Assembly: GCA_963555705.1 (NCBI GenBank) | Contig: OY743182.1 | Location: forward strand, 50,782,592-50,846,591 | Length of the DNA stretch: 64,000 nucleotides | Source: Ligustrum vulgare | Taxonomy: Eukaryota > Streptophyta > Magnoliopsida > Lamiales > Oleaceae | Direction: 5' to 3' | In this document: piece after piece, positions 1 through 12,011 of the stretch | Position numbering within the stretch: position 1 is the stretch's first letter | How the letters are laid out: the number at the start of each line of letters is the position of its first letter | Translations under genes and position numbers: made by a program | Notes under the pieces: model-generated | Databases searched by the model: none | Told to the model about the DNA's origin: nothing | Seen by the model: the letters and a program-made list of their open reading frames with translations, nothing else

Positions 1-628
1 AAAACCTTGTTAGGAAAGACCCTGTGGGACAAAACCTTAGCGAGGGGAAAAATAGTACATTATTCTCATTGATACGCCATAATTGATGCCTCATTAAAAA
101 CCTTACTAGGAAAACCTTTTGGGACAAAACATCAGTTAAGGGAAAAAGAGTGCAGAGCGTATTTGTTCCCTTCATAAGAATATCACAAGTATATTAATGC
201 AATCTCAAATCATTTCATCAAACATATAGTTTGTGATGAGCTTTTATAAATAGTTTATAACTCATTTATGATGTCATAGCTCATTTATGATGTAATGAAC
301 ATGCTATACCAAGCAATGTTTAGTTAGTTGACTGATTACATTACTCAAATCTACAATTGATTCATTTCTGGTGAAACTATCAAAATCTAGAATTCACTTC
401 TGATGAATAATTAAATATTCATTTTCAAATTCACTTCTGGTAAATATTCATTTTCGGTGGATAATATAATTTTGCATATTGAAAATCAATTGCATGCCCA
501 AATATTAAAATATAATAATAATAATACACTCCAATTTCATTTTCAACATATTATATTATGGGGTCATATGTATCATTCTTCATGTGATTTTATTTTAAGA
601 ATCACATTTCATTCTATAATGATACTAT

Positions 629-2066
629 TGTTGTCTTGTAAAATCGCAAGTGTACGATATCGCAATCAAGTAATAAAGTGACTTTTGAGTCGAGTGATCG
701 TTCCCACGAGGACTGTTTACTAAGTACCGAAATATGTCAGTTCTAAACTTTATTTGAACAGAAAAAGAGAATTTGTGATTTTAAACTAAAACTAATAAAT
801 TAAACTAAAGAATTAAATTTGCAAATTTGTTTTTGTTTTAAAAACGATTGTAAGGTAGTTGGAATTCACGAATTTACCTAACCAATTAAATCAATTCCAA
901 TTCCAGATTTGATTTTCTAAATATGTGCTCGATCGAATTCACTAATTCAAATTGAGATTCCTTTCTCGAGTTTAAATTAATCTTACCTAAATAAGTCAAC
1001 CTTGTATCTCTACAGCGGGTCCGAATATTCTTTATATAGATGCATTACACACAAGAATTCACACACGACCGCAATAATAACAAGAGTATATCTCTATCTC
1101 TCATTCAATTACTTGATTTATTACCTAGATCTATGTTATTAACTCACCTCTCGGATTATGGAAATACCACATAAAATCATGAAAGAGTGGTCAGTTCATT
1201 CACGCATTAAACACAATAATAAATCAACAAATGCATTAAAGCGTTAAAATAAGGAATACGGAATTAAAATAATTAACTAGGCTACATCGTTCATCCCAAC
1301 ATTATAATTAGTTACACATCGGAATAAAGAACACAAACAATAAAATAAAACGTTCATTGAAAATAACAAAGAAGAATGGAAAGATTGCACCAATTATCAA
1401 TTCTTCAAGTATTTTCAATTCACGCCCCTCTGCGATGCTTGAATCTTCAAGAATTTGAATTGAAATCTCTGTTGTGGCTCATTCTATGGAGAGGCAAATA
1501 TTTTATTTTCGTGCCTAATGAGTTGTATTTATAGGTTTTGGAGAGAACCTAGGTCAAAAAGCCTAAAGCCTGTTAAAAATCGCGAGAAAAATATGATCTG
1601 CGGCCCAGTCGAATAATCGCGCGATCGCGCAGGCATATTTCCGGCGATCGCGTGGTTAAGTTGTTTAGCCTCGGGTTATGATTTTGCACCTTCGTGCGAT
1701 CGCGTGGTTAGTGTCCAGTGATCGCGATTTCCATCTTTCCTCGGCCTTAGTCATCCACTTTCAATTGTTGCGATTTAGTCCCCAACTTTATATTCTTCTT
1801 GAATTTCTCAATTAAGCTCTCAATTCCTTCAATTGGGACCTCCAACCTCTGATTTGTTCACTTGAGCACCATGAACCTTCCTGGTTGACGTCACATATCT
1901 CTCACTTGCTCAATTAAGCTCCAATTAACATCAAATATTGCCGTTTTTTCCATTAATTGCTTCATTCTTCTTCGATTGGGACATTTTCTGAAAAGTAAAC
2001 AAATAAACACAAATTAAGGAGCATATATTCTAAAACGACAATAATTTCTTATAATTTATACATACA
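629..2066. mobile_element. Solo LTR (1438 bp) nested in the older LOG element
   Basis: The segment starts TGTTGTCTTG and ends CATACA. It is flanked on both sides by ACTAT (624-628 and 2067-2071), a perfect 5-bp target duplication. Removing it restores the 'gatactat..tctgggcaaattg' order found uninterrupted in the young LOG element around 60510, so the insertion boundary is supported independently. No internal domain follows, hence a solo LTR. It contains a GC-rich patch with GCGATCGCG palindromes near 1615-1735. Related sequence recurs at 53070-54549. The superfamily was not determined. Confidence 0.8.
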
Positions 2067-3671
2067 ACTATTCTGGGCAAATTGAATCTTTCAATGATTT
2101 ATACATGTATGTTCTTGCACTTTATAAACTGTAATTTCTAATTTGATGGAGTATAATCAATCATTGAAATAGATATCAGTTTCGACATATAATCTATAAT
2201 CATTTCGTTTGAAATCTCAATGTACCGCGATTAACTGGTACATCAAAGAAAACTCCCAAAGTACCGAGATGAGAATCACACTTTTTGATCTCACTCATTG
2301 GTATATCAAAGAGCTCAAACTAGTGATCTAGATTATAGTTCCATCCACCATATGTCATGCCAGTTCTTTGAAAAACTTCTAGCGCAACGAGTCGTCTTTT
2401 ACGAATGTGTAATATTTTTCATTTGTACAAATAACTACTGACATTACACATTTAAGTATTTTGGACTTCAGGTCCTATAACAATAATCCATACATTGGGA
2501 TTTTTATATTTGGCCAAAGTATTATAATTTCAAAAACCTCATTTTCTTAAGAGGGTTGTGTGTAGTCGACTTATTTATCGATTCCATTTCATCTCAATAT
2601 AAACATAACATAGAGAGATCTCTTTGTATATTCTATCATTAGGTACCTGAATCTCTCATCATTTAACTATGTCCCTTTTACTCATCATGAATATTTAGTC
2701 TCAAAAGAGATCATTTCAATTATTCAAGAGATATTTGTTTTTGGAATCGATTGTCATTATGCTTCAGGCATAATTACGCTTTAAGCTTGATCACGCTTCA
2801 TACGTGTTATTGTTTAATTTTCCCATAATATTCAAGAATATTGTATTATATCAGTCGGCTAAAAATGTCGCAACATAAGTCATTCGTTATTATGGATTTA
2901 ATCACAATTATATATCAAATGTGTATTGTTGGAGTGTATATAGATATCGCACTTCTTAGAAATCATAAAGCTTCACAAGCAAATCTTTATTTCATCGTAT
3001 TGACATGCTTGTATGTAGAATATTGCTGCATGAGAAATATTTATATTCAAGTTGTTCTCATAGCAAATATTTGAAAACTTTTAATTTGCTAAACCATTAG
3101 CAACATAATGCTATTATCTCAAATAATTCATAAAATCATTAATGACTTTAAGATATATTCATGCTAGCATTTATCACTTTGCTCGTAATATCATTACTTG
3201 AGCAAATAATAAGTCATTCATTTTCTTAGTGAGATAATCAATTTGCTTTTGAGAACAAACAGCAATGATAACTTGTTAACCTGAGCAATCTTCTGGTTCT
3301 TTAATGAATGCCATTTTGCATTCTCAATAAATCTCATTATTGAATTGGAATCTAACCAATCATGCTAAATTATAGAACTTCTGGTTTAGTAAGATATTTC
3401 ACTTGTACATATGTATGAACTTCTGGTTCAATATAATATTCATTTCATCAGTTCGTATTTCTGTATAGTGCAGATCAGTATACCTTTATTTAGTATATCC
3501 AAAAAGGTGATTAGAATGAAATCACAAGAAAATGATCATTGTCCCCACCTTTTGATTACAAATATTTTCCCTTTTCTTGGTGGAATCACTGACACACGGA
3601 GCCACCGCTCTTTTACGCGTTAAATAATGCATTTAAATAGATCACTTTGGAAGAAGATCAGATCCATCAAA

Positions 3672-4190
3672 ATGGATGTTATATTATCAAATATCCGCAA
3701 ATACTACTCAAATCTTCCCATAAATGTTTTGAAAAAGATTTACCGAGTTCGACTCGAAAGATTGAAGCAGCTGATGGACCAAGGTATCCCAAAAGATGTT
3801 CGTTGGTTGATCGAAGCAAAAGTTCGTTTAGCTGGTAAATTACCAGATTCATTTTCTAAGCACATGCCTAGCTTAGGTAAGAGTATTTTTGCAAAGAAGC
3901 GAAGAGCAAAAAGATTGAAATGTTGTTACAAATGTGCTTGATGAACATGTAATACCTGTTGTAAGTCAGTAGGATATTCATCCATAAATCGAGATGATAA
4001 GATAGACTTCATTAAGGGTGGACTGAGTAAGGAGTCATTGGATGATATCCGATTGACTCTTGAGACACACCATAGTGGGTATGTGCAGCGTGAGCTACTA
4101 TCTTTATGAGCTAAATTCATCAGCGATAAAGAGCGTTATAGTCTCAAAAATATAATAGCAAAAGACCCTGTTTGCCAATGATGTTTTTGG
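3672..4190 (+). pseudogene. Decayed ORF-A of the older LOG element
   Basis: The start codon at 3672 opens a frame closely similar to the intact 181-codon frame at 58503-59048: the N-terminal MDVILSNIRKYYSNLP, the basic KKRRAKRL tract, then CYKCA. The frame is closed by TGA at 3939-3941, exactly where the other copy has TGG (Trp in CARW). A second in-frame TGA falls at another conserved Trp (SLWAKF in the intact copy), and further damage follows near 4180. Function is unknown. The likeness over the whole length shows that this gene was part of the element before the two copies diverged. A possible intron-like stretch (gtaaat..attaacag) lies at about 4209-4274. Confidence 0.75.
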
Positions 4191-4507
4191 TACTCAACAT
4201 TGATACAAGGTAAATCAGTATAGTATATATGTTTTAACAAAGTATTTTGTATTTTCATTTTTCGCGTATTAACAGATGATATCTGAGAGATCACCGAAAG
4301 ATTATCCATTATGGAGCAAGATATATGCTGTCAGAGACAATATCAAAAGTGGTGTCATTTAGTCAAAAGTAAATAGCAACTTTTTCAAAAAAAAAAAAGC
4401 AGTAAATAGTGAATATTTTCAAGTTTAAAACATCTAATAATTTCGCAGTTTAAAGCATCCCAAAATAACAAGTTCTTGTAAGTTTTTCTTTCCTTATACT
4501 CTCAAAG

Positions 4508-5161
4508 ATGGAAGGACCAAAACTTCTACAGATCAAAACTATCTGTGTATTTTGTGGATCAAAAGTAGGGAAAGGTTTTAGGTATCTAGAAGCAGCAGTG
4601 GATTTAGAAAAGAAGTTGGGAGAGAAATGTATCAATCTAGTATATGGAGGAGGTAGTAGTGGATTGATGGGTTGCATTTCATAATCCGCTCAAACATAGA
4701 AAGCAAGAGTGATAGGTGTTATACCCGTTCCTTTAGCTGATATCGTAGGCAAAACACGAGGGCATGAAGTACAGACGTTATCTATCCATGAACGCATAAC
4801 TTGCATGTTATATGGTTCTGATGCCTTCATTGCCATGCCCGGAGGTTTTTGGTACTTTAGAGGAAATCTTTAATATTACCTCATGGGTTCAATTAGATCT
4901 CCATACCAAGCCTATGGGCTTTTAAATGTTAATAACTTCTTTGATTGTTTGCTAACATTTCTTGATTATGTTGTGGAAGAGGGATTCATCTCTCCATTTT
5001 CTAGGAGAATCCTTATTTCTGCTCCTACTTTCGAGGAACTGCTGGATAAGTTGCAATCATATATTCTAATACAAGATCCAGCAGGATTAAAGATAGATTT
5101 GTCGCGAGGAAGGGGTGCCAAGCGAAAATGGAGTCCGGTTAATGTAAATTTATCCTTGTGA
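4508..5161 (+). pseudogene. Decayed LOG (cytokinin-activating phosphoribohydrolase) copy
   Basis: The frame opens with MEGPKLLQIKTICVFCGSK and keeps the LVYGGGSSGLMG motif, matching the intact copy at 57600-58253 almost residue for residue. It is broken by two in-frame stops (around 4681-4710) and by an extra base in the run of T within the conserved PGGFG segment near 4850, which shifts the frame. The C-terminal third (4883-5161, GLLNVNNFFDCLLTFLDYV onwards) is readable in another frame. LOG enzymes release active cytokinin bases from their riboside monophosphates in the cytosol; this copy cannot encode a full enzyme. It is uninterrupted by introns, as is the young copy. Confidence 0.85.
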
Positions 5162-6643
5162 ATCTCCAAAATATTGTGGGTGGTAGAGTACGGGGTATTC
5201 TTACTCTTGAGACACACCTTTAATATTGATGAGTATTTGAACTTAATCTTGTGAACCTCAAAAGGATTAGGAGTGGTGGAGTACGGAGTATTCTTACTCT
5301 TGAGACACACAAAAAAGATTAGGGGTGGTAGAGTATGGAGTATTATTACACCTAATACACACCTCTACTTTTGAGGATCATAAATGTTTCCCCCTTTTAT
5401 ATTTTGCATGTATGACTCGCTTATACTTCTTCAAGAGTAATAATAATAATTATCATTTCAGTATGTTTAGATGATAATCTTTACTTCTTCTGGAGTACAT
5501 AAGTGCTTGTGTAAGAACTTTGATCAAAACTACTTATCACAATCATATAATATTTATCTCATAATACTGATGAGATTATTTTCACATTAGCCATATCCGT
5601 GCTATCACGTGATATTATCTTATCATAAATCAACATTTTTATTGTTGGATAATTCATTTTTATCTATCTTTTCAATACAGATAATGGTAATTTCTGGTAC
5701 CGTTTGATAAAATATTTTTATCAACATTCACCAACTTTTTGGTAATGATAACTTCTGGTATCATTTGATAAAATATTATCTAACTTTAGTAGTGATAACT
5801 TTTGGTACCATTAAATGAAATATCAAATAACAATAATATCGTATATATATTAATAATAATAATGTTGGGGTTATACCACCACGTATATATGTTGATAATA
5901 ACCTCTAATATGTTAGAATTAATCAATAACTGAGGTGTTTTTGAAATAATATAAAATTTGAATATATGTAAAATATTCCATGTATTCAATTGATAGACCG
6001 ACCATATAGGCGGTGTCAACATAATGAAATAATTATCTTTCTTGAGTGAGCGAATCATATCTTCAAATCCAGTCAAGGTATTCATAATAGTCCAATTTGT
6101 TATGATAATAAGTCATATCCAGTTAAGGTATAAATTCAGTCCATAATAACTCAATCCATCACGGTATGACAATAATTATATTACTTATACCTTGTTTAAA
6201 CTCTTTAATTTATTGATCACAGATTAATGTTAATTAGTTATGAATATTGTTAATGCTAATCATATAATTAATATGCATAATTATAATGAAACGATTTAAA
6301 ATCTTACCACTATACCTACCAAGTTGGTGGACTTTTGTTAATTTTCACCAAGTTAGTGTTGGACACCATGATCACAACTGCAGCCGTGCCTTTAATCTAA
6401 ATTTTCACAAATCTCCCGAGCATGAAACAGCTTTTCTCTTCTCATTTTTTTTCATCAAAGTATTCATCTTCAAGATCAATTTTGCAATTCCAGCAGTCTT
6501 AGTAACAATATAGGATTTAATTGAGTGGTTCGCAATGATTAATAATAATCAGGTTTCTGATACAGATGTTCATTATTTAGATGCAACTGTAGAGCATACT
6601 CCCATCATATTACTCAATAGGCTAGAGACTCGTGCTGATAACG

Positions 6644-6841
6644 TGTTGTGAAACTACCATAATAATAATACTAGATATAGGATAGAGAGATATAGAGATG
6701 AGAAGAGGAGATAATTCTCATTCCATAGGTGTATGAAATACAACATTAATGAATGCTTCTATTTATAGGAAATTCTATATGGGCAAAATAGTCATTAATA
6801 TAATAATTTATATTATAAATTAGGTAAGGAATTTTATAACA
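6644..6841 (-). repeat. 5' LTR of the older LOG retroelement
   Basis: This is 198 bp that reads, on the minus strand, TGTTATAAAATTCC ... TTTCACAACA, so it has TG..CA ends. It contains a TATA-like 'cctataaatag' around 6770, matching the position of 'cctataaatag' in the LTR at 55469. Immediately inside (6625-6643) is the minus-strand reading 'cgttatcagcacgagtctc', identical to the sequence next to the 5' LTR of the complete copy. The five bases outside (6842-6846, taaac) are the expected target duplication, but the partner end is not in the window. Confidence 0.8.
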
Positions 6842-7252
6842 TAAACAACATTCTTTGCAACGATTATTATTTATTAGTCACGTTTATAGAAACTAAATTA
6901 AAATCAGATTTTTAATAATTTTTAATATAAGGAAATGAAATGTGTAATGTAAATGAGAAGTTGTGAATTTTATGAAATATGTAATTGAAATTAATTTTTT
7001 ATTTTGACTTAGATTAAAATCTAAATTTTAATCTATACCAAAGATGGGCTAATTGGATTCCTTATTTTTGTCCCAGTTTCACAATGGGTAGTTGACATAT
7101 TTAATCTATGATGTTTACATGCTTTGTGGAATATATCTATATCAATAATTTTAGGAAGACATTTTTTAGAAACATTATTAAGTTATGTCACAATCTTAAT
7201 TAAAAATATTTTAAAAAAATGTTTCAATAGAATTACTCTATCTATATTTTTT

Positions 7253-8182
7253 TATTTTGACGCAAAACATCCTAAATTACTCAAATCTTGCTAAATATAT
7301 CATTTTCATCATTTTTCCTTATAATATGACAAATTTACCATCTCTCTTTAAATTAAAAATAATAATAATAAATAAAGAAAAGAAAAGAAAAGGTTGAGAT
7401 TTTCATCCTTATTTCAACATTTTCTTGTATGGTCGATAATTCTCTTGCACAAAACATCCTCACTGTTTGTCTTTATTGCACAAAGCCACAAATCGTCCAT
7501 ATCGTTTTAACATTGACATTTGGACCATCCGATCGATTTTTTTTTTTTCTCAAAACTCATTATCATCTATTTTCTCCATTGTAAAATGACTATTTTATCT
7601 TTTTTTTAAAAAAAATAAGCATACCCCTATTAAAAATTTTGTATCTTAAAATTCACCCACAAATTTTAGCTTATATACAGACCAAGTTCTGATTAAATAA
7701 CATTTAAATTATTATTTATCGTATAAATCCTCTCAATTTTGGATCAATGATCATTGAATTCAAAATTAGTAGGATTTAATGATAATTTCAAATTATATGT
7801 GAAAATTGTCACAATTTTTAAGTTCAATAAGAAGAAAGACATGTTAGAAGTCTTTTGAGTTTTAAAGTTATATAAATAAAATAATGAACTAAATGATTTT
7901 ATTAAATTAATGATTTGTTGATATATTTATATGATCTTAAATTAAAATATGAAAATACTTTATTGCTATTTTTTTTCTAATTTTCTAATTGTTTAATTAT
8001 GACACATTTGTACTTTTTGAAAAAAATTGATGTTAATGGGCAATTAATTTTTGCATCTTCTTCTTTTCTTTTCTTTTTTATTTAAAGAGTGAGAGTAAAT
8101 TTTATAAGGAAAAATGATGAAAATTTGAAAATGATGTATGTAGCAAGGTTTAGGTGATTTAAGGACGCTTTGCGTCAAAATA
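7253..8182. mobile_element. Element with ~100-bp terminal inverted repeats (MULE/foldback-like)
   Basis: The left arm (about 7253-7350, 'attttgacgcaaaacatcc..cattttcatcatttttcctta') reappears inverted at about 8085-8182 ('taaggaaaaatgatgaaaa..gctttgcgtcaaaata'). The arms are about 100 bp with several mismatches. The interior is AT-rich with no coding capacity. No convincing target duplication was found, so the exact ends are approximate. Long arms and no gene would suit a non-autonomous MULE or foldback element. Confidence 0.5.
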
Positions 8183-8221
8183 AATGGATAAAGATGTATT
8201 TCACATAGTATGAAACGATAT

Positions 8222-8594
8222 GGATGTAATGTAACAATTACCCTTTTACTAATAATGACTATGCATTTTGTGTTCGGCACACATTCATTATTAATATATA
8301 TATTAATTTATCTAGGTATTGGATTATTGGTGAGTCCTTGAGTTAGATTGGTCTGCTCGATTCGATTATCGATCATATTTTAAAATATACGATTGAAAGA
8401 TTATTTGAGGAAGGATGTAATGTGACAATTACCCTTTTACTAATCATGACTATGCATTTTGTGTTCGGCACGCATTCATTATTATTATATATTAATTAAT
8501 CTAGTTATTGGATTATTGGCGAGTGTTTGAGTTGGATTGGTTTGCTAAATTCGATCATATTTTAAAATATTCTTTTGAAAAGTTATTTAAGGAA
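8222..8594. repeat. Tandem duplication, two copies of ~190 bp
   Basis: The block beginning 'ggatgtaatgt.acaattacccttttacta' at 8222 is repeated from 8413, period 191 bp, with scattered substitutions and small indels. Each copy contains 'gactatgcattttgtgttcggcac' and 'cgatcatattttaaaatat'. Nothing coding is seen in it. Confidence 0.75.
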
Positions 8595-8656
8595 ATATAT
8601 GGTTAAAAAGTGGCTTAAAAAATGACTTGTTTATAAACAAGTTACAAAATGAAAGC

Positions 8657-8826
8657 TAAGCCTCTGTTTGTTAAAAAAAAAATTGTTTAAAAATATTTTT
8701 TTTATATTTTCTAGGTAAAATGTGTGGTTGAAAAATAGAGAGAGAAAATGTTTGTGATTAAAAAGTGATTTGAAAAATTGTGTAGAAAAAAATATATTTA
8801 AAAACAAGTTTGCCAAACAAAGGCTA
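8657..8826. mobile_element. MITE with GCCTCTGTTTG-type inverted ends
   Basis: The left end 'agcctctgtttgtta' pairs with the right end 'tttgccaaacaaaggct'. The interior is an AT-rich 170 bp with 'aaatgtgtggttgaaaaatagagagagaaaatg', which recurs in similar units at 39397, 41942, 63086 and 63751. It has no coding capacity, and the superfamily is not assignable by eye. Confidence 0.6.
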
Positions 8827-9335
8827 AATTATTCCTTCATAGACTATAATTTCATTATTCATAATAAGTCTATAGTTGGTGAAGATTAAAATTAAATTTT
8901 TACTATATTGATTATTGATAGAAGTTAATTAAGCTCTTTTTCGTTAAGATAAAGAGGTATCTGAAATATGTGGCTGAAAAATTGTGGAACCTGTGATATG
9001 TATGATTGAAATTAATTATTAATTTTGTCTTAGATTAAGTACCAAAAGGGGACTAAACGATTTTCACTTTTTTACTAATTTTGAGAAGATGAACAGCACA
9101 AGTCCTCGGGTACAATCTGTAAAGCACAATGGATCAAACAAAGGAGTAAAAACTTAGTCAATATTGCAATCTTAATATTTATTTTATTATATATTATTTT
9201 ACCGACCCCCCTTTTTTATTATTTTAATTAATAACTAGTCCATAAAGAAGGCTAGAAGATTGTTTAAGCACGAAGGGTCCTCATGAGAGTGGTTACAAGT
9301 GTCAAAGTAAAATCATACAACCAGTTCATTTTTTT

Positions 9336-9760
9336 AAGGGAATTGGCGCATTTGATCCCTAATCTTTCACTCTAGTGTGCAACGGGTCAAAACCTTTAAC
9401 TAGTAGTCCAAATGGTCCCAAACCTTCCAAACTTTTGTGTAATTAGTCATATTGAATGAAAAACCTCGTTCTCCTCTCGAGTTCAAAGTTTTCAATGAAG
9501 AAGTTTGTGGATTTGATGAAGGGTAAGGATATTTTTTAGTAAGCCTTGTAATGACGCTAAGTTAGTCCTAAACATTTGGTTGAATGTATTAAAAATAGTC
9601 CCAAACTTTCAAACTACATTGCTTTATTGGTCCCAAATTGTAACCATATGTTGTGAAAACGTTCCCAAATCTTTATAGTTTTATTGCTCATTTGATAATG
9701 AGATGTATGTTGTTGCTCAGTTTGACCCAAACGTGTTACAGACAAAGAGTAAGGAAATGT
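9336..9760. repeat. MULE-like terminal sequence
   Basis: This stretch contains repeated short phrases such as 'ggtcccaaaccttccaaac', 'agtcccaaactttcaaac' and 'ggtcccaaattgtaacc', the style of long terminal inverted repeats of plant Mutator-like elements. It lies just downstream of a minus-strand MULE transposase remnant (9889-10195). The partner terminus was not located. Confidence 0.35.
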
Positions 9761-9888
9761 ACTAGTACAATACACAATGATTTTCAATCATATCGGGCTA
9801 AATTAAGAACATGTAAAATAGTTACAGTCTAGACCAATGAAACGTATAGCTTAAGCTATTGAAAATGGGATACGTAAGATTCTCAAAC

Positions 9889-10195
9889 AATATTGGACTA
9901 GTTTACTGTGGTACTGTGCATGACCTTCTATTGTGTCCATCCCCTTCGCATTTTCTATATCTCATCTTCGTACCATGCTTGCTTGTTCACCATTCTTGTC
10001 ATCAAGTTGTTTAGAAATTGTTCCAACATACTAAATGTTGGGTTGTCTCTTGCGTTTACTATTGAAGCATTAAAAGTCTCACATAAGTTGTTTAAAAGTA
10101 CATCGCATTTGATAGAATGCAAGAAGTGTGATCGCGATCATTGAGTGGCTACTTTATTTTCCAGCCATGTCTTGTCAAACTTACTCTTAGCCCCT
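9889..10195 (-). pseudogene. MULE (MuDR-type) transposase C-terminal remnant
   Basis: Read on the minus strand, about 10105 down to 9955 encodes NNLCETFNASIVNARDNP followed by TFSMLEQFLNNLMTRMV. This is the pattern that follows the catalytic core in MuDR-family transposases (NNxxESFNxxIxxARxxPIxxMLExIRxxxMxR). A few codons further, in another frame, comes KCEGDGHNRRSC, a decayed zinc-knuckle of the usual C-terminal C..GHNxRxC type. Stops and frameshifts are present throughout, and the catalytic DDE part is missing. A protein fragment only, with no function expected. Confidence 0.6.
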
Positions 10196-11837
10196 GTTTC
10201 ATTTAGGAGTTTTTACATAATTTTTCTTCAAAAACTCATTTTCAACTACATATTTTTGTAAGGCCCACCAATTTCACACTTTTCAACATATTTTCAACTA
10301 CACATTCTCCCAAAATCTAAGGTGGCGTTCTGTTTGTATTTTATTTTGTATTTTCATTTTCGAAAATATTTTGTGTTTTCGTTTTTGTTTTCAAATTTGC
10401 TGAAAACGCGTTTAGTTTGTCATTTCTGAAAACTGTTTTTGAAAATGAAAAACTGGAAAACACATTCTGTTTGAAATTTTGCAGAACACTATTTAAACTA
10501 TTTTTAATTAATTTGCTTACAGAATACTACTAACTCCAACTCAAATTTCCTTTCACAATACATTAAAAATATGGTTACATGCAATACACTAATGTGAGTA
10601 TTAAAAGTCTATATTAACACAGCTTGGTCAGGTTCGGGACTTGAGAAAGCTCTACTTATATTAAAATTCAAAAAATGCAAGTTCTTTCAAAACCAACAGA
10701 GTCCATTTATCATTGGATTTTTTGAAATATAACAACAAGAATTCTCATTTTATTTTTTTTGTAATGTTGATATTGAATTCAATAAAACTTTATTTAAACT
10801 AAGTTTCAAGTTAGGATAATTCTCAAAAAAAAATTCTTTATTTAGACTTAGTTCCAAGCTAGGATAATTTAAAAAAATAATAAAAAAAAAATAAAAAAAA
10901 ATAAAAACTTTATATTAAGCTTAGTTCTAAGTTAAAAAAAAAAAAAAAAAAAATTCTCAAAACGCGTTTTGGACATTTTTTGTCGAAATACACACAAAAC
11001 GCCCAAAACGATGTTTCGAGCGTTTTCCGTTTTGTGTACAAATTTTTTTTTTTTTTTTTTTCCAAAATGCGTTTTCGAAAATGATAAAGAGAACGCGTTT
11101 TTAACATTTTGAAAAATAAAAATAGAAAACGACCTCAAAACAGCAAAGAAAACATGGGCTAATTTTCTTCCAATTTCTGCTCCACCAAACGGACTATTTA
11201 GTTTTCTTGTTCTCCTTTTTAACATTTGTATCATATATTGATAAAGAAAGCAAAGTGAGTTAATTCAAAATTTTAGTAGGTATGATGTCCCCACCATAAT
11301 TAAAGTAAATTGAAGTGCAAGAAATTTCTGTACGTGAAGCAGAATAACAATTGGTCTCCTTGTCGCATCAGGAGCGTTAAAGATTTATATATATGAGTGT
11401 GATTTGTGGAATAGCTCCAAAAATTACCCATTCGCGAGTCTTGAATTTAACCTATGTTTCTATCTCATTAAAGATAACAAATGAGTTTGAAATGACGAGT
11501 TTTTAGAAAATATGTATGGTTAAAAGTAGGGAAAATATTTTGATTTTTTTCGAAGTGTTTTATTATGATAATGTGTGATTGAAAATGAGTTTGAAAAAAA
11601 AAAAAAATTGGGATAATGATTGATTAATAGAAGCTTAATCTTCTCGTTCAAAGTTTCTGAATCATAGATGAATATGTTGGTCGATTATTTAAGGAAGATT
11701 TAATATAGATTTAACTTTTAAAAATCCAATAGAAAAGTTACAAATGAGCAAAAAGCTTAAATATGCCAAAAAAGTTATGTATAAATATAAAGGAAAAATG
11801 AGCATGTTAGAAAAGGAAAAAAAAAAAAAAGACTTAA
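10196..11837. other. Gene-free AT-rich stretch
   Basis: No supportable gene. It holds a partial unit resembling the MITE family with GCCTCTGTTTG ends (10188-10330) and, at 10324-11130, a low-complexity stretch rich in A-runs and the palindrome AAAACGCGTTTT. It also has homopolymer A/T runs near 10880-10950 and 11042-11062. The open frames here are made by the A-runs and are not credible. Confidence 0.6.
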
Positions 11838-12011
11838 TTAATAAATGGGTAAATATATTACCACCACAAAATTTATTTACTACACCACATTATAATCACA
11901 CAACAATTAAAATATATTTTCAATAAATATACCACAACAAAATTACAATAATACTCATATCCTATAAAACTTAAAAAATAAAAATTATTGTGCTGTACTC
12001 ATCATCCCAAT

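Larger units (their letters stand above)
1..6841 (-). mobile_element. Older LOG-carrying non-autonomous LTR retroelement (left part outside window)
   Basis: Read on the minus strand this element is collinear with the complete element at 55469-61799. The LTR is at 6644-6841, followed (leftwards) by the same primer-binding-site region, leader, LOG and ORF-A cassette, and the repeated 'cttctggt' and 'aaaccttg..gtgggacaaaacctt' motifs that lie near the 3' end of the complete copy. Position 1 corresponds to about 61020 of that copy, so roughly 0.8 kb including the other LTR lies outside the window. Both cassette genes are broken and a 1438-bp solo LTR is inserted at 629-2066. The LTR differs clearly from that of the young copy, so this is an older insertion or another subfamily. 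No gag or pol was seen. Confidence 0.85.

Noticed and set aside
9908..10144. Plus-strand 78-codon frame
   Set aside because: The minus strand of the same stretch encodes a MULE transposase motif, so the plus frame is a shadow.
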